Source: Symbiodinium natans
Lineage: Eukaryota > Sar > Dinophyceae > Suessiales > Symbiodiniaceae
Length of the DNA: 64,000 nucleotides
Direction of reading: 5' to 3'
Assembly (NCBI GenBank): GCA_905221605.1
Contig: CAJNDS010002144.1
Coordinates: forward strand, 339,647 to 403,646
The position numbers and the translations under genes were made by a program. Positions within the stretch are counted from its first letter, which is position 1, and every line of letters begins with the position of its first letter. The notes below the pieces were generated by a model. That model was given only the letters and a program-made list of their open reading frames with translations, was not told the DNA's origin and did not search any database. This document shows, piece by piece, positions 8,569 through 15,794 of the stretch.

Positions 8569-9147
8569 TTAATTTTCGTTTTGTTGGTTTAGATATGCTT
8601 GATGTCTTTTACTTTTAAAATGTGATGCTTTATTACCATTTATATAATGTCCTCCGCATTCGCATTCGTGTTTTATTGATTTCCACGGTTTATGTCTTTC
8701 ATAAGCACCTTTTGGGTCTTTCCAATATTGTTTTCTCGCGTCTTCATTTACTTTCTCTCTGTTATTTGCTTTCCACTTTTTCTTGTTTTCTCTATATCTT
8801 TCAATATTTTCTTGATAACACTGTCTAAAATATTCTTTCATATCTCTTTGCTCTATCCTCTTATTTAGTGTGCCTATTTCTCTTGTTATTTCACCCTCTC
8901 TTTTGCGTAGTTCTTCAACTGAATTACAAGGGTAATTTTCAACGAGTTCAATATAAAAATGTTCTATACCCGTTTCGCTCATAAATGTATAAAAGAATGA
9001 TAAATGAGGTCGTGTTTTAGCATCACACCTATGTTTTACCATTCGCTTGGAAAGTGCCATTGTTGTTGAACCTATGTAAATATCTTCGGTTATGTCGTTT
9101 CTAACAGCATAGATTTTACCGTCTTTATACTTATTAATATTAGACAT
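8569..9147 (-). CDS. GIY-YIG endonuclease with C-terminal zinc finger (192 aa)
   Basis: Residues 10-30 carry the family signature as GKIYAVRN...DIYIGST. A basic helix LSKRMVKHR follows (Arg35, His39). The catalytic glutamate lies in KREGEI (Glu84). A long charged helical linker comes next. The C-terminus has a C-x-C-G-G...H...KRH-Q segment that looks like a U1/C2H2-type zinc finger. The family makes nicks or double-strand breaks and occurs in homing endonucleases and repair enzymes. A second copy with the same layout lies at 19845. It sits between the fibre and MCP genes, so it could be a homing-type passenger or a virus recombination enzyme. Confidence 0.87.
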   Translation of the reverse strand: MSNINKYKDGKIYAVRNDITEDIYIGSTTMALSKRMVKHRCDAKTRPHLSFFYTFMSETGIEHFYIELVENYPCNSVEELRKREGEITREIGTLNKRIEQRDMKEYFRQCYQENIERYRENKKKWKANNREKVNEDARKQYWKDPKGAYERHKPWKSIKHECECGGHYINGNKASHFKSKRHQAYLNQQNEN

Positions 9148-9170
9148 CTAATAATATTAATAAGGATGTC
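9143..9170. terminator. Possible hairpin between MCP end and GIY-YIG start
   Basis: GACATC and GATGTC, about 16 nt apart, flank a TAATATTA palindrome. The hairpin falls in the short gap between the MCP stop at 9193 and the next gene's ATG at 9147. It is weaker than the other gene-end hairpins. Confidence 0.35.
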
Positions 9171-9192
9171 TTTAAACCTTTTTTACACTTTT

Positions 9193-10626
9193 TTAATCAT
9201 ACACCTTAAGACCTAAATCCTTAATCTCTAATATTTGCTCACTCAATAATGTGATATACAACTGATCAGGCATATCAGAAGCATTAATTGTGGCATTTGC
9301 TGGTTTTACTCTCAATAGCATTTGTTGACCGGCTCTTGTATTAATTCCTGTATAACTACTGTCGGGGACTTTTTCAAAAGAGAAGGCGAAGATAAATTGT
9401 CTATCACGATACTGTTTAAAATCAATGGATAAACTATGTTGATGAAACATTGGCAGATTTAACGCCTTTCTTAAATGGTAAAATGCTTCGGTCATAGAAT
9501 TACAAGGGTATTCAGGATATAGTTTAGAACCCAGTTGAATTTGAAATTGAAGGTCAAAGTCAGCGTCATAAACGCCTTCTGTTACTTCATTGGATGCTTG
9601 ATGAGGATGATAAAATCTACAAAATTCCTTGTCGCAGTATTCATAACCTATACTTGGATTTCCTGACTTGTAGAATGTAATGAATGATGCTACTAATTTA
9701 GATACTGAACGAATAACTTGATTGCTAATATCAGTTAATCCTGCCACTGTCTGGGATTGAGTAATATAAGTTGTATATGTAATGGGTAATCCTTTTCCTT
9801 CTAAAAGATGCTTAACATATTCATTATTTAAATTATTGTCTAACGTGCAAACATCACATACAACCCGAGCATTATTAATTTCCCATTCAATGCTCGTGTT
9901 TGTAAAATTAGCACCTGGTGTTGCCACAGTATCAACATCGGTAGTAAATCTATTTCCAATATCAGTTGCTGTTTCATCGTCCCTGTAATCAATAATACAA
10001 TCAGTAGCATTCGTTACTAATTCTAATTCAATGGTTAAGTTTCCCATATATTTTAAAGGTAAATATTTAAATTGAGAGAAGAGACCACATAATGGTTTAA
10101 ATCCGACTGTCATTTTATCCTTAAAACCTAAACAATTTACACCATTCACTTCAGGGATTAATTCAGAACCTACATTATTAACTAATGTTTTAACTTCATC
10201 GTCATATCTATAACCGAAACCTTCATTTGCTTCATCTTTTCGTGCTCCTTGCGACATCATCTTAGAGAACATATGATGCACTCGGTTATAATTATCAAAG
10301 TCTTCTACTACTTGATTACCAGCAATAATTCGCATTCTTCGGAAAAAGCAATAAGGCGGTGATAATGGACGAAGTTTATTGTTAAACGCTCCAATGTCTA
10401 AATTTTGTAATGTAAAGAAAATTCTTACTGATTGTGGGTCTAACCAAGTATTATCTTCACCGTTTAATGAAAATTTTAATACACGGTTTCCACTATTACT
10501 TTTGTAAATATTACTACCATTCGGCCAGAACGATACACTGCGTCTATCTTGAATGTAAGAACTGCCTTTGTTTAATTTAAATGAGAGGTTGTCAATTAAA
10601 ATATCCTCGGGCGAGAACGTTTCCAT
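9193..10626 (-). CDS. Major capsid protein, double jelly-roll, PLV type
   Basis: A 477-aa protein whose N-terminal part matches the conserved start of Polinton-like virus capsid proteins. It has a SFWPNGSNIY segment near residue 32, a FSLNGEDNTWLDP loop, and LRPLSPPYCFFRRMRIIAG followed by a VEDFDNYNRVHHM helix. The rest is long beta-rich sequence consistent with a second jelly roll (for example LPITYTTYITQSQT, LPMFHQHSLSIDFKQYRDRQ). Trimers of such proteins tile icosahedral capsids in this lineage. The size fits the family. Neighbours include the lipase-like protein, the packaging ATPase and the penton-like gene. The frame is unbroken. The family call rests on motif recognition, and a structure prediction would confirm the two jelly rolls. 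Confidence 0.92.
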   Translation of the reverse strand: METFSPEDILIDNLSFKLNKGSSYIQDRRSVSFWPNGSNIYKSNSGNRVLKFSLNGEDNTWLDPQSVRIFFTLQNLDIGAFNNKLRPLSPPYCFFRRMRIIAGNQVVEDFDNYNRVHHMFSKMMSQGARKDEANEGFGYRYDDEVKTLVNNVGSELIPEVNGVNCLGFKDKMTVGFKPLCGLFSQFKYLPLKYMGNLTIELELVTNATDCIIDYRDDETATDIGNRFTTDVDTVATPGANFTNTSIEWEINNARVVCDVCTLDNNLNNEYVKHLLEGKGLPITYTTYITQSQTVAGLTDISNQVIRSVSKLVASFITFYKSGNPSIGYEYCDKEFCRFYHPHQASNEVTEGVYDADFDLQFQIQLGSKLYPEYPCNSMTEAFYHLRKALNLPMFHQHSLSIDFKQYRDRQFIFAFSFEKVPDSSYTGINTRAGQQMLLRVKPANATINASDMPDQLYITLLSEQILEIKDLGLKVYD

Positions 10627-10652
10627 CTAATATATAAACTAACATAGATAAT

Positions 10653-10687
10653 TTAATTAAATATATTTTAAACTTATATTTAATCAA
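10653..10687. terminator. Hairpin at the end of the 63-aa gene
   Basis: TTAATTAAATATA (10653-10665) pairs with TATATTTAATCAA (10675-10687) with one mismatch and a 9-nt loop. The right arm overlaps the stop codon of the minus-strand gene at 10680. Confidence 0.6.
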
Positions 10688-10871
10688 ATAATTTAAAATT
10701 ATATGAATTTTCTGGTTGTTGTTTCTTCTTACCTTTCACCTCTTTAACTATATCATTTCCTTCATGATCTTCTACTAATTTTCGTATCTCTTCATAGGCG
10801 TTTTGTTTAAACTTCTTTTCCTTCTTCGGTTTCTCCATTTGTTCGCATGTTGTTGCTTTATTATGAAACAT
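10680..10871 (-). CDS. Small lysine-rich protein, unknown (63 aa)
   Basis: Starts MFHNKATTCEQ and is dominated by lysine and glutamate (KPKKEKKFK, VKEVKGKKKQQ). It lies between the lipase-like and MCP genes on the same strand, 12 bp after the lipase stop, and ends in a hairpin. A basic virion core or DNA-condensing role is conceivable for such a peptide, but no family is recognisable. Confidence 0.6.
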   Translation of the reverse strand: MFHNKATTCEQMEKPKKEKKFKQNAYEEIRKLVEDHEGNDIVKEVKGKKKQQPENSYNFKLFD

Positions 10872-10883
10872 TATTATAATATT

Positions 10884-11528
10884 TTAGATATTAAATTGTT
10901 CCATAAATTCTTCTCGTGTTATCGGTAAATTCCCTGCTTTATTGTGAACATTGCCTATATCTTGATATGAATGATTTTGTAAAGGGTCTAATGTTCCTCT
11001 GTTTAATGTTATACTGCCTTTATCAAAAGCACTTACCACGTCGCCGACCTTTCTTATTCTCAAATTTGTCCCTGTCTGTTCTGGTCTCTGATTTGAAACA
11101 AAAGGAGAACCATAACTGCGACTACGAAAAATATTACCATAATCGTTATTTATTTGAGCGCTTATCGCCGACCCTAATGAATGTGAAATAATATCAGTAA
11201 TGCCTGTAAGTTTTTTTCCGTCTATTTCAATAGCACCGTCTTTAATAAATTTATCAACATCTTTATATCTTTTGGTATGTCGTGTCTGATAGAGTGGTAG
11301 TTTTAAATCGTCCCACGTATCTTGTGCTGATTTAGTCCCAGCAATGTATAATATAGAACCGTTCCTGTATATCCCGTCAGGATTTTCATATGCTAATTTT
11401 AAACCTTGGGTGTCTGTTAGAAAAGACCAATTACCTGCTAATTCTTCTCTAACTTCCTCATTTATTTTATTTCTTGTATTTATAGGTTCGTATAAAACCC
11501 CTTCATTTCTTCTTTTGTGTTTAAACAT
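10884..11528 (-). CDS. Class-3 lipase-like alpha/beta hydrolase (214 aa)
   Basis: The core resembles fungal-type class 3 lipases. A strand ILYIAGTKSAQDTWDDL is followed by the nucleophile elbow SHSLGS (Ser117). The motif takes the place of the usual GHSLGG, with the first Gly changed to Ser. Then come a SRSYGSPFVSN strand, a VGDVVSAFD segment with candidate acid Asp163, and NHSYQD with candidate base His186. The three catalytic residues are thus all present and in order. There is no signal peptide. It may be a virion lipid-modifying or membrane-penetrating enzyme, comparable in concept to parvovirus phospholipase. It is transcribed divergently from the penton-like gene across 37 bp. Confidence 0.8.
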   Translation of the reverse strand: MFKHKRRNEGVLYEPINTRNKINEEVREELAGNWSFLTDTQGLKLAYENPDGIYRNGSILYIAGTKSAQDTWDDLKLPLYQTRHTKRYKDVDKFIKDGAIEIDGKKLTGITDIISHSLGSAISAQINNDYGNIFRSRSYGSPFVSNQRPEQTGTNLRIRKVGDVVSAFDKGSITLNRGTLDPLQNHSYQDIGNVHNKAGNLPITREEFMEQFNI

Positions 11529-11565
11529 ATAAAATAACTTATAATTTATTTCTAATTTATTAATA
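11529..11565. promoter_or_regulatory. Compact divergent promoter, lipase-like and penton-like genes
   Basis: A 37-bp A/T-rich gap (TATAAAATAACTTATAATTT and onward) separates two divergent start codons. TATA-like sequence is present in both directions. No other room exists for the two promoters, so they probably overlap. Confidence 0.45.
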
Positions 11566-12402
11566 ATGCTTAAATTTAAGAAGGTATATATTGATAGTTA
11601 TTATAAAGTGAGTGGCACTCCATCCAATTTTACAATTGATTTACCTGAAACTGTCCAGTTAGATGAGAATATGTTATGTCAAATTCATGAGGTCAGTATC
11701 CCCCATTCGTGGTATTCAATAAACAGCACAAATAATAATTTATACTTTATGCATCAGGTTATACCGCCAGGTGTCATAGCAGGGATTACTTATCGTAAAA
11801 TAACAATCCCAGAAGGCAACTATACAGCAGTTGATTTAGCACAAACAATAGAGATTGCTTTGAATTTGTTAGTAGATACGGTTGACAGACCTAATACATA
11901 TTCAATAAGTTATAATACATCAACTAACAAATATACTTTCTCTTCTAACTATGCCACTGCTATTTTTGTTGTCTTAACTGATGGAGAAATAGCACCAATA
12001 GCTGGTTCGTTTTCAGACCCTGTTGATGTTAATAATTTATATTCAATAAACCAAGTATTAGGTAATACAACACCTGCTACTGATGCTTATACGAATGTAG
12101 CACCTTACACAACAAATTTTATTGACCTTACACCTGTTAAAAATCTTTATTTACACTGTAATGAAATCAGCAACTACAACCAACTAACCGTAGCAGGTAA
12201 TTCAAGTATAGTCAAGAAAGTCCCCGTTAATGTTCCCTATCTCGGAATAATAAACGATAATGAATTAAGTGCAGAAGACTATATTGATGTAAGCGGTAAA
12301 ATGCTTCGTAGGTTAAATATTCGTCTTAGCGACCATCGGAACAACACTATTAATTTAAACGGGGTGGATATATCCTTCACTCTTACATTTTTTAGGGGTT
12401 AA
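11566..12402 (+). CDS. Minor capsid (penton-like) protein
   Basis: A 278-aa protein with the recognisable start of PLV/Polinton minor capsid proteins. After VYIDSYYKVSGTPSNFTIDL come LPETVQLDENMLCQIHEVSIP, then HSWYSI and NNNLYF. A beta-rich ITYRKITIPEGNYTA segment then leads to a helix, DLAQTIEIALN. The C-terminus is a further beta region ending in SFTLTFFRG. Single jelly-roll penton proteins of this family fill the capsid vertices. The gene begins the plus-strand virion block and is divergent from the lipase-like gene. The frame is intact and its length fits. Confidence 0.85.
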   Translation: MLKFKKVYIDSYYKVSGTPSNFTIDLPETVQLDENMLCQIHEVSIPHSWYSINSTNNNLYFMHQVIPPGVIAGITYRKITIPEGNYTAVDLAQTIEIALNLLVDTVDRPNTYSISYNTSTNKYTFSSNYATAIFVVLTDGEIAPIAGSFSDPVDVNNLYSINQVLGNTTPATDAYTNVAPYTTNFIDLTPVKNLYLHCNEISNYNQLTVAGNSSIVKKVPVNVPYLGIINDNELSAEDYIDVSGKMLRRLNIRLSDHRNNTINLNGVDISFTLTFFRG

Positions 12403-12408
12403 AAAGGT

Positions 12409-12449
12409 CTATATTATTTCTTTTTACTTAAAAAATAGAAAAAATATAG
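12409..12449. terminator. Imperfect hairpin after the penton-like gene
   Basis: CTATATT and AATATAG form the outer pair. Further A/T pairing (TTTCT with AGAAA) lies inside. It starts seven bases after the penton-like stop codon and ends before the next gene. Confidence 0.45.
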
Positions 12450-12459
12450 AATATTATAT

Positions 12460-13050
12460 ATGAGTGAAGCACTTGAAACAGTTATTGAAGAAGACGCCAA
12501 AAATGATAATGAAGTAGCAACTGAAAAAGTTGAAGAACCAAAACCAGAAGAGGTTAAGGCAGAAACACCAAAAGAGACCCAAAAAGAAGAAGTGCCCAAA
12601 GAAGACGAGCAGTTTAAAAACAAAACAGACAGGATGAAAAATAAAAAAGTTAAATGTGAAGGATGTCAAGCAGAGATGACACTAAAAACATTAAGATACT
12701 CCCATAAATGCAACGGCAAAACAGAGGATAAACCAATTAAACCAAAACCAAAAGCAAGAACAGTAGCGGTTAAACCTATTGAAAACCAAGTTATGAAAAC
12801 AATTCCACCTACAGGAATTAAAGAACACGAAGTTTTGTGTAGCATACGCGAACCTAAACAGCAAAATGAAGTAGTAAAATACAGCGAACCAATTGAAGTA
12901 AAAACTAAAACAAAACCCGTTAGAATGGAAGAAGCGCCACGTCAATTAACTGCCCGAGAATTATTAGAAGCATCTTATGCTGAAATAAGAAGAGCAAAGA
13001 GAGAGGCACATATTGAAAAAATCAACGGCTTTAAATCTAAAATGTTTTAA
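12460..13050 (+). CDS. Acidic/basic protein with a central zinc finger (196 aa)
   Basis: The first 50 residues are rich in E, K and P and look disordered. A C-x2-C...H-x-C finger follows at about residues 67-85 (CEGCQAEMTLKTLRYSHKC). A long K/P/V-rich segment and a C-terminal helix AYAEIRRAKREAHIEKI-like come last. The finger layout, with L-R-Y-S-H-K-C, recurs in proteins of large DNA viruses as far as I recall, but no function is attached. It follows the penton-like gene in the plus-strand virion block and ends in a perfect hairpin. Confidence 0.68.
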   Translation: MSEALETVIEEDAKNDNEVATEKVEEPKPEEVKAETPKETQKEEVPKEDEQFKNKTDRMKNKKVKCEGCQAEMTLKTLRYSHKCNGKTEDKPIKPKPKARTVAVKPIENQVMKTIPPTGIKEHEVLCSIREPKQQNEVVKYSEPIEVKTKTKPVRMEEAPRQLTARELLEASYAEIRRAKREAHIEKINGFKSKMF

Positions 13051-13087
13051 TTATTAATAATATTTATAATCTAATATTATTAATAAT
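13050..13087. terminator. Perfect 14-bp hairpin between two plus-strand genes
   Basis: ATTATTAATAATAT (13050-13063) and its exact complement (13074-13087) enclose a 10-nt loop. It fills the whole gap between the 196-aa and 106-aa genes, from the last base of one stop codon into the next ATG. It could end one transcript and lie in the leader of the next. Confidence 0.65.
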
Positions 13088-13406
13088 GAGTATGTTTAAG
13101 AACAAACCTGAATTTCGTAAAGCACCACAAGTAGAACAATACTATGATTTAGAAGAGACAGTTGGTGTTGCCAGTCGTAAAAAATATATGGAAGACCTCA
13201 AAATGAGAATTGAAGAAGCGGAGAACAGAGGCAAAAATGTAAGGTTGAGAAACGATTGGTTGCAACATCAAAAGAAGAGCATTTATCAGGGTCAGCTTGA
13301 TGATATTAACAGACAGTTAGAGCGACCAATGATGCCATTTAGAACAAAAGAGGAACTAAAAAAGAAACAACAGGAATTAAAAACTATAATGGCAGAAATT
13401 AATTAA
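13086..13406 (+). CDS. Small coiled-coil protein (106 aa)
   Basis: Starts MSMFKNKPEFRKAPQ and is almost wholly charged helix from residue 30 on (KYMEDLKMRIEEAENRGKNV, then QLDDINRQLERPM and KKKQQELKTIMAEIN). No membrane segment or cysteine is present. Its position between the zinc-finger gene and the 327-aa gene suggests a virion or scaffold role, but that is context only. Confidence 0.65.
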   Translation: MSMFKNKPEFRKAPQVEQYYDLEETVGVASRKKYMEDLKMRIEEAENRGKNVRLRNDWLQHQKKSIYQGQLDDINRQLERPMMPFRTKEELKKKQQELKTIMAEIN

Positions 13407-13423
13407 AATCTAATATATATTAT

Positions 13424-14407
13424 ATGATTAAAACATTAAAATCAGAATTAAAACTTAGACCGACCTATGACGAAATGATAGGAATGATAGAGGCACAGGG
13501 AGACCCTAACAGACCATCAATTGAAACAGTGATTGATAGAAGAGCAACATTGTTTCGTAATAATCAATTCGGAAGTCAATTAGATAATATTGATTTTCTG
13601 GGATTGAAGAAGCAAGAGGAAGACAGAGCAAAAGAAGATGTAAGGAGAGCACAACTAAGACAAAGAGGAATAACTGCTGGAATTTCAACAGGGTTAGTAT
13701 CAAGTGGTTTTACAACACCTGCCGAAGTTTATGAAATGGATACTGACGAAGAAGGAGAAGGTTTTGTAATAGACGGACAAAGATTTAATATACGAACAGA
13801 ACTTGAAGAAGGATTGAGAAGAAGAGAACAAGCAAGTCAAACAACAGCAGAACGAGCAAGAAGTGATTTAGATGAAGTCAATAGTCAATCAATACCTGCG
13901 GGGGTTGAAATGTATAGAATGGATACTGGAGGAACTGATGAAGTAGATGATGAAGACATAGCAGTTTATGAAGACGATGCTAATTACACACCTAACATCA
14001 GATTTTGGGGTAATAAAACTGTTGAATATATTAAATATCAATTCTTTTTGCGAGGCATAGAAGTGCCGAATAGGGACGAGTTAAGCGATAAGGACTTATA
14101 TAAAGCAGGAACGAGAAATAGAAGAACATACAAAGACTATCTTTTAGACTTAATTGAAGATAGTAAAGATGACGGCGCTTGGACTGAACCGATAGATGAA
14201 GAAGAAGTTAAAGAAAGAAAACAAAAATGGAAGATGAAAAAAGGAAGAGGAAAAGGTAGTGGTATTTCTTCTTCATTAGTCCCTTCACAACCGGCATCAT
14301 CATCCAGCACAACAAAAGACATTCTTGTAAGTGGAGCAAAAGCAGGAGTGGAAACGTTAGCAAAAGCAGGAGCAACAGCATTAGCAAAATCATTTTTACC
14401 AGTATAA
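13424..14407 (+). CDS. Probable virion protein with RPTYDE N-terminus and amphipathic C-terminal helix (327 aa)
   Basis: Residues 12-17 read RPTYDE and are followed by a short helix. The next gene begins with a similar RPTYEE. The middle is acidic and polar, with two copies of a ..E-M/Y-x-M-D-T-D/G motif (VYEMDTDEEG and EMYRMDTGGTD). A compact region at about residues 195-250 (NIRFWGNKTVEYIKYQFFLRG) looks folded. The tail is serine-rich and then forms an alanine/leucine helix (AKAGVETLAKAGATALAKSF) that could insert in a membrane, reminiscent of lytic helices in adenovirus protein VI. That comparison is only by character, and no family is recognised. Confidence 0.7.
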   Translation: MIKTLKSELKLRPTYDEMIGMIEAQGDPNRPSIETVIDRRATLFRNNQFGSQLDNIDFLGLKKQEEDRAKEDVRRAQLRQRGITAGISTGLVSSGFTTPAEVYEMDTDEEGEGFVIDGQRFNIRTELEEGLRRREQASQTTAERARSDLDEVNSQSIPAGVEMYRMDTGGTDEVDDEDIAVYEDDANYTPNIRFWGNKTVEYIKYQFFLRGIEVPNRDELSDKDLYKAGTRNRRTYKDYLLDLIEDSKDDGAWTEPIDEEEVKERKQKWKMKKGRGKGSGISSSLVPSQPASSSSTTKDILVSGAKAGVETLAKAGATALAKSFLPV

Positions 14408-14430
14408 TTTATATAGTCTTAATATATTGA

Positions 14431-15228
14431 ATGTTAAGACGACGCCCAACTTATGAAGAATTATTAAAAGAGACAACGACACACAGACTAAGAATACTAC
14501 CAGAACGACAAAGAAGAACACAGCAGGGAATGTTAATAGAAGATGTTGATTTTGATGACTTTGATTTAAGTAGATATAATAGAAAAGAAATATTATTAAA
14601 TAATCCCGAGAAAGGAACACAAACGGATTTATTTCAAAGCAGGTCTTCAACTGAGAAGAGTGAGAGCGTTAGAAGAGAAGAAGAACCAGCGCAAAGTTAT
14701 GAAACGGAAAGCGAACCAACCCAAGAACGAGAACCAAAAGAACCTGTTGATGCGAAAGCGGAAAGACACCGTGGAAAATCAATGATGAGACGAATTTATG
14801 ATGCTATGTTTGGTGAAGATGAATTTAGAGAAGAACGAGAAGAACTGCGTAATAGGAGAGAGCAAATTGAAGAAGAACCAGAAATAGACGCTTCGGCAGA
14901 AGAACAAGTAGAAGAAGAAGATGAAGAAGATGAAGATGATTTACTAATGAATGTTAAAAAATCTTATAATCCTTCATCAAGTTCAAGTTCAAGGAGAAGT
15001 TCAACAAATAGAAGTGCTTTACTACCTATTGAAGAAGAAGCACTAAGCGAACATATCCATTCTTCCCCGCCAGTATCAGTTCAAAGTTCAATAGAAAGCA
15101 ATAGGACAATTGAATATGTAGAAGAAGCAACGCCTCCTCAAAGTGTTATTAGTTCTCGGCGTTCGCAAGAAACAATAGAATATATAAGGAGCAGAAGTTC
15201 CAGAGGAAGCGTTCATTCAGTCCTCTAA
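14431..15228 (+). CDS. Disordered acidic/serine-rich protein with RPTYEE N-terminus (265 aa)
   Basis: Begins MLRRRPTYEELLKE, sharing the RPTY(D/E)E peptide with the preceding gene. After that the protein is low-complexity: E/R-rich (REPKEPVDAK, EEREELRNRR), an acidic run near residues 160-172, then a serine-rich tail (SSSSSSRRSS). It has no clear folded domain. The shared N-terminal peptide suggests both proteins dock onto the same partner, for example the inner face of the capsid. The gene ends just before a tandem-repeat tract and a convergent hairpin. Confidence 0.68.
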   Translation: MLRRRPTYEELLKETTTHRLRILPERQRRTQQGMLIEDVDFDDFDLSRYNRKEILLNNPEKGTQTDLFQSRSSTEKSESVRREEEPAQSYETESEPTQEREPKEPVDAKAERHRGKSMMRRIYDAMFGEDEFREEREELRNRREQIEEEPEIDASAEEQVEEEDEEDEDDLLMNVKKSYNPSSSSSSRRSSTNRSALLPIEEEALSEHIHSSPPVSVQSSIESNRTIEYVEEATPPQSVISSRRSQETIEYIRSRSSRGSVHSVL

Positions 15229-15285
15229 AGCGAAATACAAAGAACAAGTGATTTTTTGTGTTTTCCTACCACTTTAGCAAGAACT

Positions 15286-15384
15286 CCCGATAATGGATTT
15301 TGCCTTACCCGATAATGGATTTTGCCTTACCTGATAATGGATTTTGCCTTACCTGATAATGGATTTTCCCGTACCCGATAATCC
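15286..15384. repeat. 22-bp tandem repeat, four copies plus a partial one
   Basis: Four units of exactly 22 bp, each starting C-C-C/T-GATAATGGATTTT, run head to tail. A broken fifth follows (CCCGATAATCC). They are nearly identical: only the third base and the last few bases vary. The tract fills the gap between two convergent genes. There are no spacers, so it is not a CRISPR array. Confidence 0.85.
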
Positions 15385-15421
15385 ATAATTTTACAATTAA
15401 AACGATTAATTGTAAAATTAT
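15385..15421. terminator. Perfect 16-bp hairpin between convergent genes
   Basis: ATAATTTTACAATTAA (15385-15400) and its exact complement (15406-15421) enclose loop AACGA. It directly follows the 22-bp repeats, and its right arm reaches the stop codon of the minus-strand 84-aa gene. It is the strongest and most symmetric gene-end hairpin of the element. Confidence 0.72.
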
Positions 15422-15675
15422 TATTGTCCTTTCAATATCATAAACTCAGTAGCATTATACTTTTTGTTGTATTTCTTAGGTTCGTCCTTCGCCTTATTCT
15501 TCCAGTAGCGTTCCCGTTCCTTCTCGTTTTTCCTTTTAATGTATTCGGGGTCTTGCTCCTTTCTTAACTTATGATACAGGCGGTGATACAATGCCATTTG
15601 TTCCTTAACTTGCTCCAATGTCAGACTGTTCGCAAGTTCCTCAATGGTTTTGATTTCTGTGTTGTCGGAAGTCAT
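15421..15675 (-). CDS. Small charged helical protein (84 aa)
   Basis: Starts MTSDNTEIKTIEELANSLTL and continues as a helical, strongly basic protein (RKNEKERERYWKNKAKDE). It has no cysteines or membrane segment. It is convergent with the virion block and divergent from the replication block, so it stands alone between them. The basic helix suggests nucleic-acid binding, which is an inference. I do not recognise the family. Confidence 0.62.
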   Translation of the reverse strand: MTSDNTEIKTIEELANSLTLEQVKEQMALYHRLYHKLRKEQDPEYIKRKNEKERERYWKNKAKDEPKKYNKKYNATEFMILKGQ

Positions 15676-15794
15676 ATAACTTATTCTATATATTATAAAT
15701 AATTTGTCTTTAAGTATGTTTTTACATTCACCAGTATTTGACAGAAAACACTTAAAGAAATAATAACTTATATTATTAATATATCTGTATAATT
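15676..15794. promoter_or_regulatory. Divergent intergenic promoter of the replication block
   Basis: A 119-bp A/T-rich gap lies between the minus-strand 84-aa gene and the plus-strand replication genes. It is longer than the element's other divergent gaps. It contains TTATATTATTAATATATC just before the ATG at 15795 and TATATATTATAAATAA next to the other start. It probably drives the 15795-21408 genes. Confidence 0.45.

Noticed and set aside
15286-15384. CRISPR array.
   Set aside because: The repeats are head to tail with no spacers, and the context is a eukaryotic virus-like element.
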